Origin: Ruminiclostridium papyrosolvens C7
Lineage (GTDB): Bacteria; Bacillota; Clostridia; Acetivibrionales; DSM-1351
Length of the DNA: 64,000 bases
Direction of reading: 5' to 3'
NCBI RefSeq assembly: GCF_000421965.1
Contig: NZ_ATAY01000088.1
Location: 1 to 64,000, forward strand
This document shows positions 63,479 to 64,000 of the stretch, in pieces. Position 1 is the stretch's first letter, and each line of letters opens with the position of its first letter. Below the pieces are notes generated by a model. It did not search any database. It was not told the origin of the DNA and saw only the letters and a list, made by a program, of their open reading frames with translations. A program made the translations under genes and the position numbers.

Positions 63479-64000
63479 TTATTTATTTAAAAATTTATAT
63501 ATAGTTACATAATGATATGTTTCATTGGCTCTGAGAATCGGTGAAGGAAAATTCTTATGCTTCATTGCATTAGGGAAAAACTGTGTTTCAAGGCAAAGTC
63601 CCGTTCTCTTGTTGTAAACAGTATGTTTTTTTCCAATCAACTCTACCTTTTCATTTAAATGATTCCCGGAATAAAACTGTAGGCCCGGTTTTGTTGTGAA
63701 TACCTGCATAGCACGGCCGCTTTCAGGGGCATACAGCTCACAGGCAACTTCATTTATATTTCCTTTTGTATTCAGTACCCAGTTATGGTCGTAACCTTGA
63801 CCATATACAATCTGCTCGTCGCCGCTAGAAATCCCTTCTGAAAAACTACTCAATTTAGTAAAGTCCATTACCGTACCTTTAACATCTCTAATTTCTCCGG
63901 TAGGAATACATTCATCATTTACAGGAGTAAATTTGTCTGCATTAATATATATATGATGTTTCAAAACATCTCCGGAATCATGTCCGGATAGGTTGAAGTA
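63479..64000 (-). CDS. galM: Aldose 1-epimerase (galactose mutarotase), 5' part beyond right edge
   Basis: 174 codons of the C-terminal part, open at the right edge. Motifs: YFNLSG at the edge, FTPVNDECIPTGEI, GYDHNWVLN (active-site region), and a terminal LETQFFPNAMKHKNFPSPIL. It interconverts sugar anomers. An internal TTG at 63964 could be mistaken for the start. Confidence 0.92.
   Translation of the reverse strand, partial: YFNLSGHDSGDVLKHHIYINADKFTPVNDECIPTGEIRDVKGTVMDFTKLSSFSEGISSGDEQIVYGQGYDHNWVLNTKGNINEVACELYAPESGRAMQVFTTKPGLQFYSGNHLNEKVELIGKKHTVYNKRTGLCLETQFFPNAMKHKNFPSPILRANETYHYVTIYKFLNK

Overview
The window is AT-rich Gram-positive DNA of a spore-forming member of the Clostridia. 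Supporting signs are an alpha/beta-type small acid-soluble spore protein, a T-box in front of pheST, strong AGGAGG ribosome sites, many U-tailed terminators, a Gram-positive type DnaE, and a GH94 cellobiose-type phosphorylase under a LacI repressor. The last point fits the mesophilic cellulolytic group (Ruminiclostridium / Clostridium cellulolyticum-like). That placement is inferred from gene content, not from a search.

Left region (1-7120). A very large secreted protein with at least 15 HYR-type repeats of exactly 225 bp runs off the left edge. Divergent from it is a small regulatory and lysis cassette: two overlapping genes that look like the two halves of a split sigma factor (region-4-like, then region-2-like, as in B. 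subtilis SigO/RsoA), a one-TM holin-like protein, and an M15 peptidase/endolysin with a peptidoglycan-binding tail. A 43-nt block (33/43 identical) is repeated upstream of the sigma pair and upstream of the holin/endolysin pair. A weaker copy faces the HYR gene.

7134-20388 (minus strand). A class B PBP, a GNAT acetyltransferase and a frameshifted HD hydrolase come first. Then comes trhP-trmR-mltG (tRNA U34 hydroxylation/methylation genes next to a lytic transglycosylase, the B. subtilis yrrLMO order), followed by typA, mutS2 and an acyl-CoA synthetase paired with an XRE-cupin regulator.

20501-44334. This is mostly minus-strand housekeeping: small membrane proteins, a DnaJ/DUF5685-like pair, pgsA, a hotdog thioesterase, mtrB (TRAP), dnaE, secA, a TrpR-like yerC, an aspartate-family group (thrC; ACT protein, hom, ECF S-component), a patatin, a TPR protein, folC and pgi. 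Unknown plus-strand genes include a secretory protein with an internal duplication (32951-34348).

44556-64000. An SASP gene is followed by pheST with a T-box, three small plus-strand unknowns, the LacI/GH94 pair with two identical palindromic operators, a TrmH-family methyltransferase, a DRTGG protein, a nucleoside kinase with a ThrRS-like N-terminus, prfC, tRNA-Gln and tRNA-Lys, and a deaminase. Then comes a MutS2-like protein that has lost the Smr nuclease but kept the KOW-like segment. It sits behind an apparent leader-peptide/terminator attenuator. tRNA-His, a zinc-ribbon miniprotein and the C-terminal part of an aldose 1-epimerase finish the window.

The strongest candidates for undescribed biology are the split-sigma/holin/endolysin/HYR locus and the attenuator-controlled Smr-less MutS2 paralogue.
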